DNA from: a virus
IMG/VR virus record: IMGVR_UViG_3300043408_000051
Span: 1 to 53,948 of that record
Reading direction: 5' to 3' (one strand)
DNA length: 53,948 nt
Shown here: piece after piece, positions 6,418 through 14,247 of the stretch
How positions within the stretch are numbered: position 1 is the stretch's first letter
How the letters are laid out: each line of letters starts with the position of its first letter
Position numbers and translations under genes: made by a program
The notes under the pieces: model-generated
The model's database searches: none
The model's input: the letters and a program-made list of their open reading frames with translations, nothing else
What the model was told of the DNA's origin: nothing

Positions 6418-8463
6418 TTAACCTTCTTTTATAAGTTTTACTTCACAAGCATCTGTAGTGCAATAAGCCTCACCGATTGCGTCTAACCCAAGACCGTCAT
6501 AGATTCCCACTAGGTCTATAGGCATTAACTTCATACGAGCCTCTTCGTATTCTTCTTCTGTAATTTGCGTATAAGGCATTTGAGGATAAACCGCATTTCC
6601 CATAGGCAAGAACGAAACAGTCTTAAGTCTTCCGTCATACATGCTTAAAGCAGTTCCAACATCTTTGCTTTCTTTCTCAGGGTCAAAGGTTACTGTTACA
6701 GAAACAGAGTTATCACTCCAGTAGAACTGAGCCGTTGCTGCCAAGTCCATCTTTTCATAAATTGAAACTTCTTTTTCAGCACGCTTTGCATCTGTAGCGA
6801 TGGGGAAGAAAACAACAGAAGTTGTTTCAGGAGATTCGGAAGCAGGTTCAACCCTGTAGTTTGCCATTTTAAATAAAGCAACCATCGGGTCTGTATTAGA
6901 AAAACGAATCGCTCTGTTAAAGAACTTTCCTCCTGAAGCCCAATGAACTCCAGGACTTGCTCCAGCAAGAATTGAAACTGTTCCTGAAGGCTTAACTGTT
7001 GTCATCTTGATTGACTCACGAATGCCAAGCCATTCTGAGTAGGTGCTGTCGTAACCTTTTACAACCTTGTAGCCTTCATTAAGCCAATCACGAAGAATAG
7101 GCAAGCCTTTATTGTCAGCAAAGTTTGCAACACCTGAGACCGAAGTTCCTATGCGACGGTTACGTTGCATAATTGCGTTAGTCTCTTCCCAATGTGTAGG
7201 AAGAAGAGTTACTGTCTTTGCATAGAGGTAAGCAAACTTTAGTGTTCTTAAGAAGTCTTCTTTATTTTCGTGGCGGTTTAGGTATGTCTCAACCAAAGTG
7301 CAACATTCAAAAGACTCTAGGGATTGTTCTGCACAAGGATTGTATCCAGCAATACGGTGGTCTTTATTATTGATAGGGTCAGAGAGTCTTCCGTATTTTC
7401 TAGAAACATCTAGCCAAACAATTCCTGGTTCTCCATTACGGATAATGCCATCAACAATTTTAGAATAATCAGAGCCAACAGTTGCTTCTACAGAATTGTT
7501 AGACATCCAAGCCCAACCAGGATTCTCGGGGTCATAAGAGTTACGCTCAGGATAAACGTCAGGGTTTTTTAGGTTTAAGAAGTTTTCATCATCAATGCGA
7601 CCTATAAGAAGTTCTGCGGAACGACGGACGTTTCCTGATACAACACAGACACCAATTAGGTTTCCAATGTCTGCTATGTCTTTACGAGTAAGTTTTTCCC
7701 CAGCACGATTTTCAAACATCTTGTATAGGTGGTCATGTAACTTAACTAAAGGGTCAGGACCAGCAGCAGTTCCTCCAAAGATTTTAATAGGAGCACCAAG
7801 AGGGCGGATAAGGGAGTAGTCAAAAATCCAACGTGGTTGGTCTGCTTTGAGGTAGGAGTTTATAAGAAGAGTAATTGATTCAACCCAGCCTTCACGAGTA
7901 TCTGGGATTTCATAAGTTTGAAGATTTGATTCTTCTTTAGAAGGCTCGTAAATAGTGAACTCTTTATCTGCTCCCTTGTCATCAAAGCCAACTCCAACAC
8001 CCAACATGCTTGCTTCCATAAGGAATGCAAAAGGCTTGGCTGGGTTTAACTTAGTCATCTCAAGGGTAGAAACGAAGGCACAGTTTTGTAGGGCTGCGGA
8101 GTTTCTGTGCTTGTTGACCAAAGGCGTTCCCATTACCCAGAGTCCTCTTCCAGGTGGAGTCCACTTAAGTTCAAAAAGACGTTCGAATGCTTCTTTTGCG
8201 GAAGACTGAGCCTTGGAGTCATTCCAAGGTAAACGCTGGGATTTGGCGTGGTCTTTCTGCAAGGAATACATGCCGTTGATTACTCGCTCACAGACATCAA
8301 CCCAAGTCTCCTTTGTCCCATCGTCCTTGAGACGAGAGTAGGTTCTTAAGAAGGTTATTTCCCCGACAGAATTACCAGCAGCATCTCTGTATCCAAAAGG
8401 AGGTTTTTTAGAACGATACCCCGCCACAAAATCTTCGCTGAGGTTAAAGGACAAATAGGTCAT
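6418..8463 (-). CDS. nrdJ: Adenosylcobalamin-dependent (class II) ribonucleotide reductase, monomeric type (681 aa)
   Basis: Reduces ribonucleotides to deoxyribonucleotides by a radical mechanism using adenosyl-B12. It matches the monomeric Lactobacillus-type enzyme in length and motifs: the first active-site Cys in LQNCAF (about 129), the radical motif NPCAEQ (about 372-377), a nearby FECC providing the redox partner, and a C-terminal CTTDAC (CX4C, about 668-673) that regenerates the active disulfide. The finger motif carries Gln where Ile or similar is usual after Glu. No thioredoxin or glutaredoxin gene is visible here, so host reductants would be used. Preceded by GAAAGG. A phage class II enzyme works with or without oxygen, provided the host supplies B12. 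Confidence 0.93.
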   Translation of the reverse strand: MTYLSFNLSEDFVAGYRSKKPPFGYRDAAGNSVGEITFLRTYSRLKDDGTKETWVDVCERVINGMYSLQKDHAKSQRLPWNDSKAQSSAKEAFERLFELKWTPPGRGLWVMGTPLVNKHRNSAALQNCAFVSTLEMTKLNPAKPFAFLMEASMLGVGVGFDDKGADKEFTIYEPSKEESNLQTYEIPDTREGWVESITLLINSYLKADQPRWIFDYSLIRPLGAPIKIFGGTAAGPDPLVKLHDHLYKMFENRAGEKLTRKDIADIGNLIGVCVVSGNVRRSAELLIGRIDDENFLNLKNPDVYPERNSYDPENPGWAWMSNNSVEATVGSDYSKIVDGIIRNGEPGIVWLDVSRKYGRLSDPINNKDHRIAGYNPCAEQSLESFECCTLVETYLNRHENKEDFLRTLKFAYLYAKTVTLLPTHWEETNAIMQRNRRIGTSVSGVANFADNKGLPILRDWLNEGYKVVKGYDSTYSEWLGIRESIKMTTVKPSGTVSILAGASPGVHWASGGKFFNRAIRFSNTDPMVALFKMANYRVEPASESPETTSVVFFPIATDAKRAEKEVSIYEKMDLAATAQFYWSDNSVSVTVTFDPEKESKDVGTALSMYDGRLKTVSFLPMGNAVYPQMPYTQITEEEYEEARMKLMPIDLVGIYDGLGLDAIGEAYCTTDACEVKLIKEG

Positions 8464-8602
8464 AAGAATACCTTTCGGGGTGGTTGATTGTTTAAAGTTA
8501 GAGGTAGAAGTTTGTAGTAAAAGTTATGTTAATGCACCTGACAATAGTGCTCCATTTCCCCCCACCCTGTTCCACGTCTCTCCACTTGCTGTTATCAGAT
8601 AA
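8464..8602 (-). promoter_or_regulatory. Intergenic region with a candidate RNR promoter
   Basis: This 139-base gap holds no gene. On the minus strand, TTGTCA (8544-8539) is followed after 17 bases by TTTACT (8521-8516), a plausible -35/-10 pair that would give a leader of about 45 bases. A poly-C stretch near 8560 and a TCTGATAACAG copy at 8589-8599 are also present. I saw no clear cobalamin riboswitch; the region is too short for the usual form. Confidence 0.35.
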
Positions 8603-10120
8603 TTACTCAATGCCTTGCTGAATGATTTTGGTGGTTTCTGCTTCGTTCAAACCCCCATTTGGAAGGTCTTTTAGAGCCTGTGCTCGGTCACCAAAAATGG
8701 CTGAAAGCACCCCTCCTGACGACTGTCGTTCGGCTGTAATCCTAATGAACTCGCGGTTCTCTTCCAACTCTTTCATGCCCTTAACCAACTTAAAAAGACG
8801 GTCAATTTCTTGGGAAGTGTTGGGGTCAGGGTAGCCTCCATTTAACTCTTCCGCAAACCTTGAGAAGGCAACTCTAGCCCCTTGCATCTCTATAACGGCA
8901 TTTAATAGGGCTTTTAACTGTTCTTTTGTCTGAATTGCAACAGGCAGATTAAAGGCACAAGAGTTCTGTGGTTTGAAGGCTGGGCAGTTAGAAGCAACGA
9001 AACAAGTGTCGCATTGACGTAAAGAAGTGCCTGTGGTTTGGACTAATGGGACTTCTTTAAGAACGTCGTTCCCCTCGTCATCTGTGTCCACAATCGTCTT
9101 CATTTTGTAGCCAAAAACAGGGAGGCTTGTAACCTCTTGAGGGTCTCTTTCCACCAGTTTTTTAGGCTCTTCTACTTCAGAATCTTTCCGCATCTCCAAG
9201 TCACTGTTATCAGAAGGGTGACCCCATGTTTCCGCGAAAGTGCTAAGTAGGGGTGTCTCGCTGTTATCAGATAACAAAGGGTCTTTTCCACCTTCAATTA
9301 TGTGAAGGTCAGGGCGTTTCTTATCCATAGATTTCTCCAACTGTTGGTATGACCAGACTGCAACCTTAGAGGATTCCACCCCATTGTTCTTTAAGAACTC
9401 ATCGTAGTCTAAATTAGCCTTGCTTATTACTGACGAGTAGCGTTTTCGTGCTTGGCTCATCATCTTCTTGGGATACCGAACAATCTTTGTTCCATCCCAA
9501 ATTATGGTTTCCCCATTCCTCATAGGAGATAGCCAAGACAGGGTTGTAGCGGTAGTGAACGGTATTTGACGAAGGTTATCAGGCTTGGCTGAGCCTAGGG
9601 CGTGGAACTTCGTACCATACTGGCTAGAAAGCCCTCTGGTAACCCCTGCAAGGCTCGTACAGGCTTCAATAGTGGCGTGGGGTATGGCGATATTTGAATA
9701 GCGTTTAGCCCATTCTCGCAGGACTGGAAGCCCGTAGGAGTCATGCCAAACAACCCACAATTTTGGGTCATGTTCAAAGGAAGCCCGCTCTTGGAGAATC
9801 CACTCTAGCCCTAGGGTCTGAGAATCTGCTTCAACAAACCCCAGAATAGAATCCAGGTTATTGGCGACAAACTCCTGGTATTCAGCCCCTAAAGAAGTTA
9901 ATTCCTCTTTAGAAAGCCCATCCCGTTCAGCCTGGGCAATGCCAGAATCTACCAAGATGTCTAGTGTTGGTAAGAAGTGCTCAGAAACCAACCACAGTTT
10001 CTTTTGAGGCAATCCACGCTTCTTTAAGGCGTAAAAAGAAAGTGCCATGCGGGTAACACCCATGGATTCCAGCAGTGTTCTGTTGCTGCCAACCTCTGTT
10101 CCCCCGTAAATAATCTTCAT
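8603..10120 (-). CDS. TGT/DpdA-like TIM-barrel protein fused to a Cys4 helical domain (505 aa)
   Basis: The N-terminal region (about 1-270) resembles the tRNA-guanine transglycosylase superfamily, including phage DpdA-type enzymes that swap guanine for 7-deazaguanines in DNA. It has YGGTEVGSN near the start, VDSG near 57-60 (a candidate catalytic Asp), and HALGSAKPDNLRQIPF followed by TTLSWL near 190-215. An acidic linker follows. The C-terminal part (about 365-505) begins with CDTC..C...C (CX2CX5CX8C) and continues as helices. No deazaguanine synthesis genes occur in this window, so precursors would come from the host or from elsewhere. The TGT assignment is from pattern, not search; the C-terminal domain's role is unknown. 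Confidence 0.6.
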   Translation of the reverse strand: MKIIYGGTEVGSNRTLLESMGVTRMALSFYALKKRGLPQKKLWLVSEHFLPTLDILVDSGIAQAERDGLSKEELTSLGAEYQEFVANNLDSILGFVEADSQTLGLEWILQERASFEHDPKLWVVWHDSYGLPVLREWAKRYSNIAIPHATIEACTSLAGVTRGLSSQYGTKFHALGSAKPDNLRQIPFTTATTLSWLSPMRNGETIIWDGTKIVRYPKKMMSQARKRYSSVISKANLDYDEFLKNNGVESSKVAVWSYQQLEKSMDKKRPDLHIIEGGKDPLLSDNSETPLLSTFAETWGHPSDNSDLEMRKDSEVEEPKKLVERDPQEVTSLPVFGYKMKTIVDTDDEGNDVLKEVPLVQTTGTSLRQCDTCFVASNCPAFKPQNSCAFNLPVAIQTKEQLKALLNAVIEMQGARVAFSRFAEELNGGYPDPNTSQEIDRLFKLVKGMKELEENREFIRITAERQSSGGVLSAIFGDRAQALKDLPNGGLNEAETTKIIQQGIE

Positions 10121-10134
10121 AGGCCCGCAGCCTC

Positions 10135-10614
10135 TTATTCAAATCTAAATAGGGAATCGTCTTTTGAGGCATCTAAAGAACGTTGGACATTTCTTTTGAC
10201 AATGACATCCTCAATATCGGCCCAAGGTTTCATTTTTACATCTGGGCGATTTGTTATCAACATAGTGTCAGGGTGAGCAAATAGCAGTGCTGGTAGACCA
10301 TTTTCAAATGACCAAGCGGCTAAAGAAGGTTCAGCAGTAATTAAAAGTTCGACCTGTTGTCTAGACCGTGCAACGGTTATCTGTCGTTTTGCTAGTTCAT
10401 CGCCAATCAGACTATAAGAGTTGTCTATGAGTTCATCGTAACCAACAAACCCATTGACCGCTAACCAATGCTCTGCATGTTCTTTTGACCAAGACGTAAA
10501 AATAGCAACTCGGCTATTTGTCTTTAGGGCATAGTAAAGCAACGCACCTGTTCTATTTGGGTTGTCTGAGTTATCCGAACTAAGTACGCCTTCTAGTGAT
10601 ACGAGTACGTTCAA
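10135..10614 (-). CDS. HAD-fold protein with degenerate catalytic motif (159 aa)
   Basis: The opening VLVSLEGVLSS aligns with HAD motif I (DxDGVL), but both catalytic Asp positions are replaced (Ser and Glu). Motif II is recognisable as AIFTSW near 38-43, and AAWSFENGLPALLFAHP near 100 matches the usual motif III/IV surroundings of phage HAD-like proteins. It is therefore probably inactive as a phosphatase and may act as a binding or regulatory subunit. The start is TTG 10614, only 1 base after the upstream stop. It lies between the nucleotidyltransferase and the TGT-like gene. Confidence 0.65.
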   Translation of the reverse strand: MNVLVSLEGVLSSDNSDNPNRTGALLYYALKTNSRVAIFTSWSKEHAEHWLAVNGFVGYDELIDNSYSLIGDELAKRQITVARSRQQVELLITAEPSLAAWSFENGLPALLFAHPDTMLITNRPDVKMKPWADIEDVIVKRNVQRSLDASKDDSLFRFE

Positions 10615-10615
10615 G

Positions 10616-11557
10616 TTATCTGCCTGTTCTATACATCGCTGCTCTACGAATTAATGTTTGTGTATCGGGAAGAGTTACACCATAGGTTTCTAGTTCTTCG
10701 GTCTCTTTAAAAGAATCTAGGTAATCTTTCATTACACGAAGAACAGCAACAGTTCCTAGTTTCTTTCCTGCTTGCCACCTATAGTTATAGAAGTCTCCAT
10801 AACCTTCTCCTGATTCAGAAAAGGCTTTCTTTCGACTGCTGTGAATGTCATCCCATAAAGCAGCAGCCTGTTCTAAAACAGTAATAAGTTGCATTTCTGC
10901 GTTTCTTCGAGAAGCAGGGTTAGTTGCTGCTTTCAATGTTGTAGTTGCGATTGAATAACGAGAAACTAATTCAACTGCTTTTTGTTTATCTCTAAGGGTT
11001 GCGTCTTCCCATGCTCTATTATCTTTTGGTTGTGCTTGTGGGTCAGGGTGCACAGTCCATTCATTGTGAGTTAAATCGTAAGCAGCATAGGGTTTGATAA
11101 CTCGAATATCTGTAGCACCAGGATTTACATAAAAAGTTACTTCGTAACCTTCCCAGTTTTTAGTATTAGGCATGAGTTTTGTACGGAAATCATCATTTAT
11201 CATTTTGCTAATTTCAGTATCAGACAACTGGGTGTATTCGGGATTACTGCGTCTAAACGTTAAGTAATCTACGCCAATTAATACATCTAAGTCTGCAGGT
11301 GAACGTTGAACTTTCCATTGATAAGAAACTCCTGACCCTGCTAACCAAGCGGTTGCCCAAGATTCTTGCGACCTATAGGTAGTGTCTAAACAACCTTTTA
11401 TCATTCGCAAAATACTATTACGAATCCAAGGCTTTACTGTTTGTCCTTGAAACAAAACAGGGTCTAACTCTTTTTCGGGGTTAGAAAAATACGAAGTGGT
11501 TGCCTCAGAAATGTTTACTGAGCCAACCACTCGCGTTAAAGCATCGTTGCGGTTCAT
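10616..11557 (-). CDS. Nucleotidyltransferase-fold protein (313 aa)
   Basis: Residues about 68-96 contain the Pol beta-type nucleotidyltransferase signature: AGSGVSYQW, then SPADLDVLIGV, where the DLD pair would bind metal. A third acidic residue is available in the strand ATDIRVI near 155. The C-terminal half is helical. Related proteins occur in actinobacteriophages and transfer nucleotides to an acceptor (nucleic acid, protein or small molecule) that is not known. It heads the NTase, HAD, TGT-like, RNR gene run. ATG 11557 is the start. Confidence 0.75.
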   Translation of the reverse strand: MNRNDALTRVVGSVNISEATTSYFSNPEKELDPVLFQGQTVKPWIRNSILRMIKGCLDTTYRSQESWATAWLAGSGVSYQWKVQRSPADLDVLIGVDYLTFRRSNPEYTQLSDTEISKMINDDFRTKLMPNTKNWEGYEVTFYVNPGATDIRVIKPYAAYDLTHNEWTVHPDPQAQPKDNRAWEDATLRDKQKAVELVSRYSIATTTLKAATNPASRRNAEMQLITVLEQAAALWDDIHSSRKKAFSESGEGYGDFYNYRWQAGKKLGTVAVLRVMKDYLDSFKETEELETYGVTLPDTQTLIRRAAMYRTGR

Positions 11558-11566
11558 GCTTTTATT

Positions 11567-11779
11567 TTACTCTTCATCGTCCTCAGTTACTGGCTTGAAG
11601 AAGTGTTTTTTCATAGGCACACGCCGTTCTTTATCTACAGCAGGGGCATCAATAAACCCACAAACTGTGTGAGCACTAGTAAACCTATGTGTAAGATGCC
11701 ATAGTTGTTCAGTCTCTTCTTTGTCTCCTGTAAGGCTTAAAGAAGCCCCACAAGCACAAGACAACTCAATGGCAACCAT
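11567..11779 (-). CDS. Hypothetical protein with CxCGAS motif (70 aa)
   Basis: The N-terminus is MVAIELSCACGASLSL, resembling one half of a zinc ribbon, with a second Cys about 30 residues on (HTVCGF). The C-terminus is basic then acidic. A single zinc site is plausible. It sits 1 base from its upstream neighbour and 9 bases from the nucleotidyltransferase start. No family recognised. Confidence 0.65.
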   Translation of the reverse strand: MVAIELSCACGASLSLTGDKEETEQLWHLTHRFTSAHTVCGFIDAPAVDKERRVPMKKHFFKPVTEDDEE

Positions 11780-11780
11780 G

Positions 11781-12131
11781 TTATTCCTCTACGATTTCTG
11801 CTTCTTCAGTTGTAAAGGAAACTGTTTGACCGTTACTTGCGTCAAACTCGACTCCGCGTTCTTTTAAGTTTTGAGCAATTCGCTCTTGGACTGTCATGTC
11901 ACGTTGCGCCATAGCGTTCATGACACCAGCAACTACGCGGTCTGCAAGTAAAGAAGCCTCAATATCAGAGACAATTTCTTTTGCGACTTTGTAAATGTCA
12001 AACGTAGATGCTTGACGGTCAGTAGTTACGTTTGCAGGTAACTCCTTATAAGTTTGGATATTTCCATCTTTTTCAACTCCTACAACAAAGTAAAAGTCTA
12101 GGTTTAAGCCGTTATTTTCCATGTTAGTCAT
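11781..12131 (-). CDS. Hypothetical protein (116 aa)
   Basis: Starts at ATG 12131, overlapping the upstream stop by 8 bases; ATG 12122 is an alternative. The first 35 residues look beta-stranded (LDFYFVVGVEKDGNI), followed by a long helix and an acidic tail ending EEAEIVEE. No catalytic motif or family recognised. Part of the 11.6-12.7 kb trio of small genes. Confidence 0.6.
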   Translation of the reverse strand: MTNMENNGLNLDFYFVVGVEKDGNIQTYKELPANVTTDRQASTFDIYKVAKEIVSDIEASLLADRVVAGVMNAMAQRDMTVQERIAQNLKERGVEFDASNGQTVSFTTEEAEIVEE

Positions 12132-12678
12132 ACATTCCCATCAGTTGTCGTTTACGTTGGACTACCTTAGCGTGGATTGGACAAAAATGACACAAGTAAT
12201 TTTTTGGTCCTGCCATGCTTGTGTCCAATCCTAACTCTTTTCTTTCCTTTTTTGTATTAGGCACAAGTTTCTTACTGTCAGTTTGATAATCAGGGCAACT
12301 ATCCTGTGGTCGGTTTCTGCTCTTCCAGCAGTTCATAGCGTCTTCACCAAATTGACTCTTGGTATCGTAGAAAGTAGAGTCAATCTCGTCAAGACCTTTA
12401 GAACCTCCGCCTTTAATTTGGCGAATCATGTCTTTACGAGCCTCTGTGTTAGCCCATGCTTTTACTGGGACTATAAAGAGCAATCCCTTGTGTTCTTCTC
12501 CAGACGGAAACTTATGTTTTTCACAAGCAATTTCTAAGAGGTAGTCTTGTTCTGGAGCACCTGTGTAAGGTGGAAGTTCTTCAATGCTGTTACACACTTT
12601 GCAGTGCAAAAGACGAATGACTGGACCAGAGTTATGGTCATCAGATTTACGAGAACCCAATAAAGGGATTTGGCCCAT
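12124..12678 (-). CDS. Cysteine-rich protein, putative zinc finger (184 aa)
   Basis: An early CKVC pair (about residues 26-29), a mid-chain Cys pair (NCWKSRNRPQDSC) and a late CHFCPIH (about 162-168) suggest one or more metal sites, the last two possibly acting together. The C-terminus is basic. AAGGAG precedes ATG 12678. Proteins of this general kind occur in actinobacterial phages without assigned function. It begins the transcript downstream of the inverted repeat at 12699-12715. Confidence 0.65.
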   Translation of the reverse strand: MGQIPLLGSRKSDDHNSGPVIRLLHCKVCNSIEELPPYTGAPEQDYLLEIACEKHKFPSGEEHKGLLFIVPVKAWANTEARKDMIRQIKGGGSKGLDEIDSTFYDTKSQFGEDAMNCWKSRNRPQDSCPDYQTDSKKLVPNTKKERKELGLDTSMAGPKNYLCHFCPIHAKVVQRKRQLMGMYD

Positions 12679-12698
12679 TTGATACTCCTTGTTTAGTG

Positions 12699-12715
12699 AA
12701 CGGTAGTCTACCGTT
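12699..12715. promoter_or_regulatory. Perfect 17-base inverted repeat (operator-like)
   Basis: AACGGTAG-T-CTACCGTT is a perfect palindrome with an 8-base arm and a 1-base centre. It lies in a 39-base gap upstream of the 12124-12678 gene. A centre of 1 base cannot form a good RNA hairpin, so a dimeric protein-binding site is more likely than a terminator. I did not find a second identical copy in the window. Confidence 0.4.
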
Positions 12716-12717
12716 AA

Positions 12718-12906
12718 TTAATCTATTTTGACGCGACGCTTCCTACCACCAACGGTTGGAATTGGTTTTCTAATCTTTCCACCTTTTTTACTAGTGGGTT
12801 TTGCCCCACCACCTTCTTTACGGTCTTCGGTGAACTCAACTCTTACTTGCTTTGCTCCACCTTTACCTGCTTTGGCACCAATGCCACGAGGTCTTTTTTT
12901 AGGCAT
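12718..12906 (-). CDS. Small, highly basic Gly/Lys-rich protein (62 aa)
   Basis: Nearly all low-complexity, basic sequence with motifs such as KAGKGGAK and GGRKRRVKID. ATG 12906 abuts the upstream stop with no spacing. Likely disordered and nucleic-acid binding, or a small virion or scaffold component; composition is similar to the small basic genes at 52.4-53.4 kb. No family recognised. Confidence 0.6.
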   Translation of the reverse strand: MPKKRPRGIGAKAGKGGAKQVRVEFTEDRKEGGGAKPTSKKGGKIRKPIPTVGGRKRRVKID

Positions 12907-13113
12907 TTACTTACCAGGGTTTACCTTGTTTGGATGCTCAGTTGTTACGAAACCGTAGTTGAAGAAAGGATTTAGTGCTTGACGATTAGCCAAAGTTTCT
13001 TCTGCTCCTGCACCAGCGACTACTTCAGTATCAGGACGAGCCTTACGATACTTGCCATCTGTTGCACCAGCATCTAGTGAAGCGTTCATTGAACGTGATG
13101 AGTTAACTGCCAT
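12907..13113 (-). CDS. Hypothetical protein (68 aa)
   Basis: Immediately upstream of, and abutting, the basic-protein gene. Sequence is hydrophilic with little predicted structure until a short aromatic segment (NPFFNYGFVTTE) near the end. GTAAGTAATC precedes the start and there is no strong ribosome site, so translation may depend on the coupled upstream gene 2 bases away. No family recognised. Confidence 0.55.
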   Translation of the reverse strand: MAVNSSRSMNASLDAGATDGKYRKARPDTEVVAGAGAEETLANRQALNPFFNYGFVTTEHPNKVNPGK

Positions 13114-13115
13114 GA

Positions 13116-13451
13116 TTACTTACCTGCCTTTGGTAGATACTTTTTCTGTTGTCCACGTGCGTTCATCTTTGCGTCAGCCTTGCGATAAGCGGGACCGTCA
13201 TAACCCTTAACGTCTGCAGCATTATCAACTTTCTTTGCTGCCATTGAAAATCTATTTGCTCTAGGACTCCAGTCAGAAGTATTGTTCCTAACTTCTTCAC
13301 GCACAGCAGCACGCTCTGCTTTTCCAAACTCTCTTTGTCCAGGGCTAGTTGTAGTTGCTCTCAGTGTGCCTCGTTTTGCCATAGCAGAAATTTGTGCTTT
13401 GGTTGTTTCACTAGCAGCCTTCTTTGCCTTACGGCGGTCATTCCAATTCAT
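13116..13451 (-). CDS. Hypothetical basic, Ala/Lys-rich protein (111 aa)
   Basis: Hydrophilic, basic and low in hydrophobic residues (RRKAKKAASETTKAQISAMAKRG at the start, QQKKYLPKAGK at the end), so probably disordered or wrapped on nucleic acid. Its ATG overlaps the upstream stop as ATGA, and AAAGGAACAACTC gives a ribosome site. Neighbouring genes in this array have similar composition. Confidence 0.6.
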   Translation of the reverse strand: MNWNDRRKAKKAASETTKAQISAMAKRGTLRATTTSPGQREFGKAERAAVREEVRNNTSDWSPRANRFSMAAKKVDNAADVKGYDGPAYRKADAKMNARGQQKKYLPKAGK

Positions 13452-14050
13452 GAGTTGTTCCTTTCAGCACGAATTTTTCTCATTCTTTCCTGGTAGCCTG
13501 CTTGACTGTTCTCAATGTTACTCTCTGAAGAGTTCTTATAAATGCTAAGTCTGTCATCAATTGCTTTATGAGCCAGGGCTAAATGCTTTGAGGAGTCTGC
13601 TGTTGGGTTAGCAACCAAGGTTTTTGCGATTCCAAGAGACAAATGGATGTCTGGAGCACCTATGGCTAGGGTTGCATGGACCTGGTTAAAAGCCTCATGG
13701 TGTTCGTGGAAGGCTGGAGTTCCATGAGTTTCTTGCATACTCTTTAAATGCATTCGGGCTTGGTCTACTAAACCTTTGATAACAGGGTATGAACCTGCTG
13801 CACCTTTTGCTGGTGCTCCAACACCACGAACTGCTGAAACTCTTTGGACTGAGCCAACTTTTTGCTCAGGAACTCCCATTGTTTCTCTATCAGCAGTTGG
13901 TAAAGAAGTTCTACGAGCAGCGTCTCTTTCTTCTGCAGATGTAGCAACCATCTTTCCATCAGGACCTCGTTTAACTGTTGGGACAGCAATCTTTCCTGAC
14001 TTTAGTAGTGGCTTGCCACTCTTAGTTTTTGACCGTGGCTTTTGACTCAT
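13448..14050 (-). CDS. Hypothetical protein, disordered N-terminus and helical C-terminus (200 aa)
   Basis: Residues 1-85 are basic, Gly/Pro/Lys-rich and probably disordered. Residues 88-185 form a helical bundle with several His residues (HLKSMQETHGTPAFHEHHEAF, then ALAHKAIDDR). The His cluster could bind metal. Start and stop are both coupled to neighbours by ATGA overlaps. No family recognised. Confidence 0.6.
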   Translation of the reverse strand: MSQKPRSKTKSGKPLLKSGKIAVPTVKRGPDGKMVATSAEERDAARRTSLPTADRETMGVPEQKVGSVQRVSAVRGVGAPAKGAAGSYPVIKGLVDQARMHLKSMQETHGTPAFHEHHEAFNQVHATLAIGAPDIHLSLGIAKTLVANPTADSSKHLALAHKAIDDRLSIYKNSSESNIENSQAGYQERMRKIRAERNNS

Positions 14051-14247
14051 GCCATTCTATCCTTCAAACGTTTAGCAGAATGTTGGGCAAAACATTGTGG
14101 GCACATACCCTTGCTATACATCATAGATACGGGGTCCATAATTACACCGCACTGTGGGCACGGAGCCGAACCGTTGTATTTAACAGAGTTATCCATAATT
14201 AGTTTTGCCTGCATTTCAACAGTAAAACCACCTGATTCCATGTCCAT
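14047..14247 (-). CDS. Zinc-ribbon protein (66 aa)
   Basis: A C-terminal zinc ribbon is clear: CPQCG (about residues 33-37) and CPQC (about 53-56) separated by a short loop. The N-terminal 30 residues form one helix. Likely a small nucleic-acid or protein adaptor. The ATG shares its A with the previous stop (TAATG), and the stop overlaps the next start (ATGA), so it is embedded in the coupled array. Confidence 0.7.
   Translation of the reverse strand: MDMESGGFTVEMQAKLIMDNSVKYNGSAPCPQCGVIMDPVSMMYSKGMCPQCFAQHSAKRLKDRMA

Noticed and set aside
8464-8602. Cobalamin riboswitch upstream of the B12-dependent RNR
   Set aside because: The gap is only 139 bases, and no B12-box-like element was recognised.
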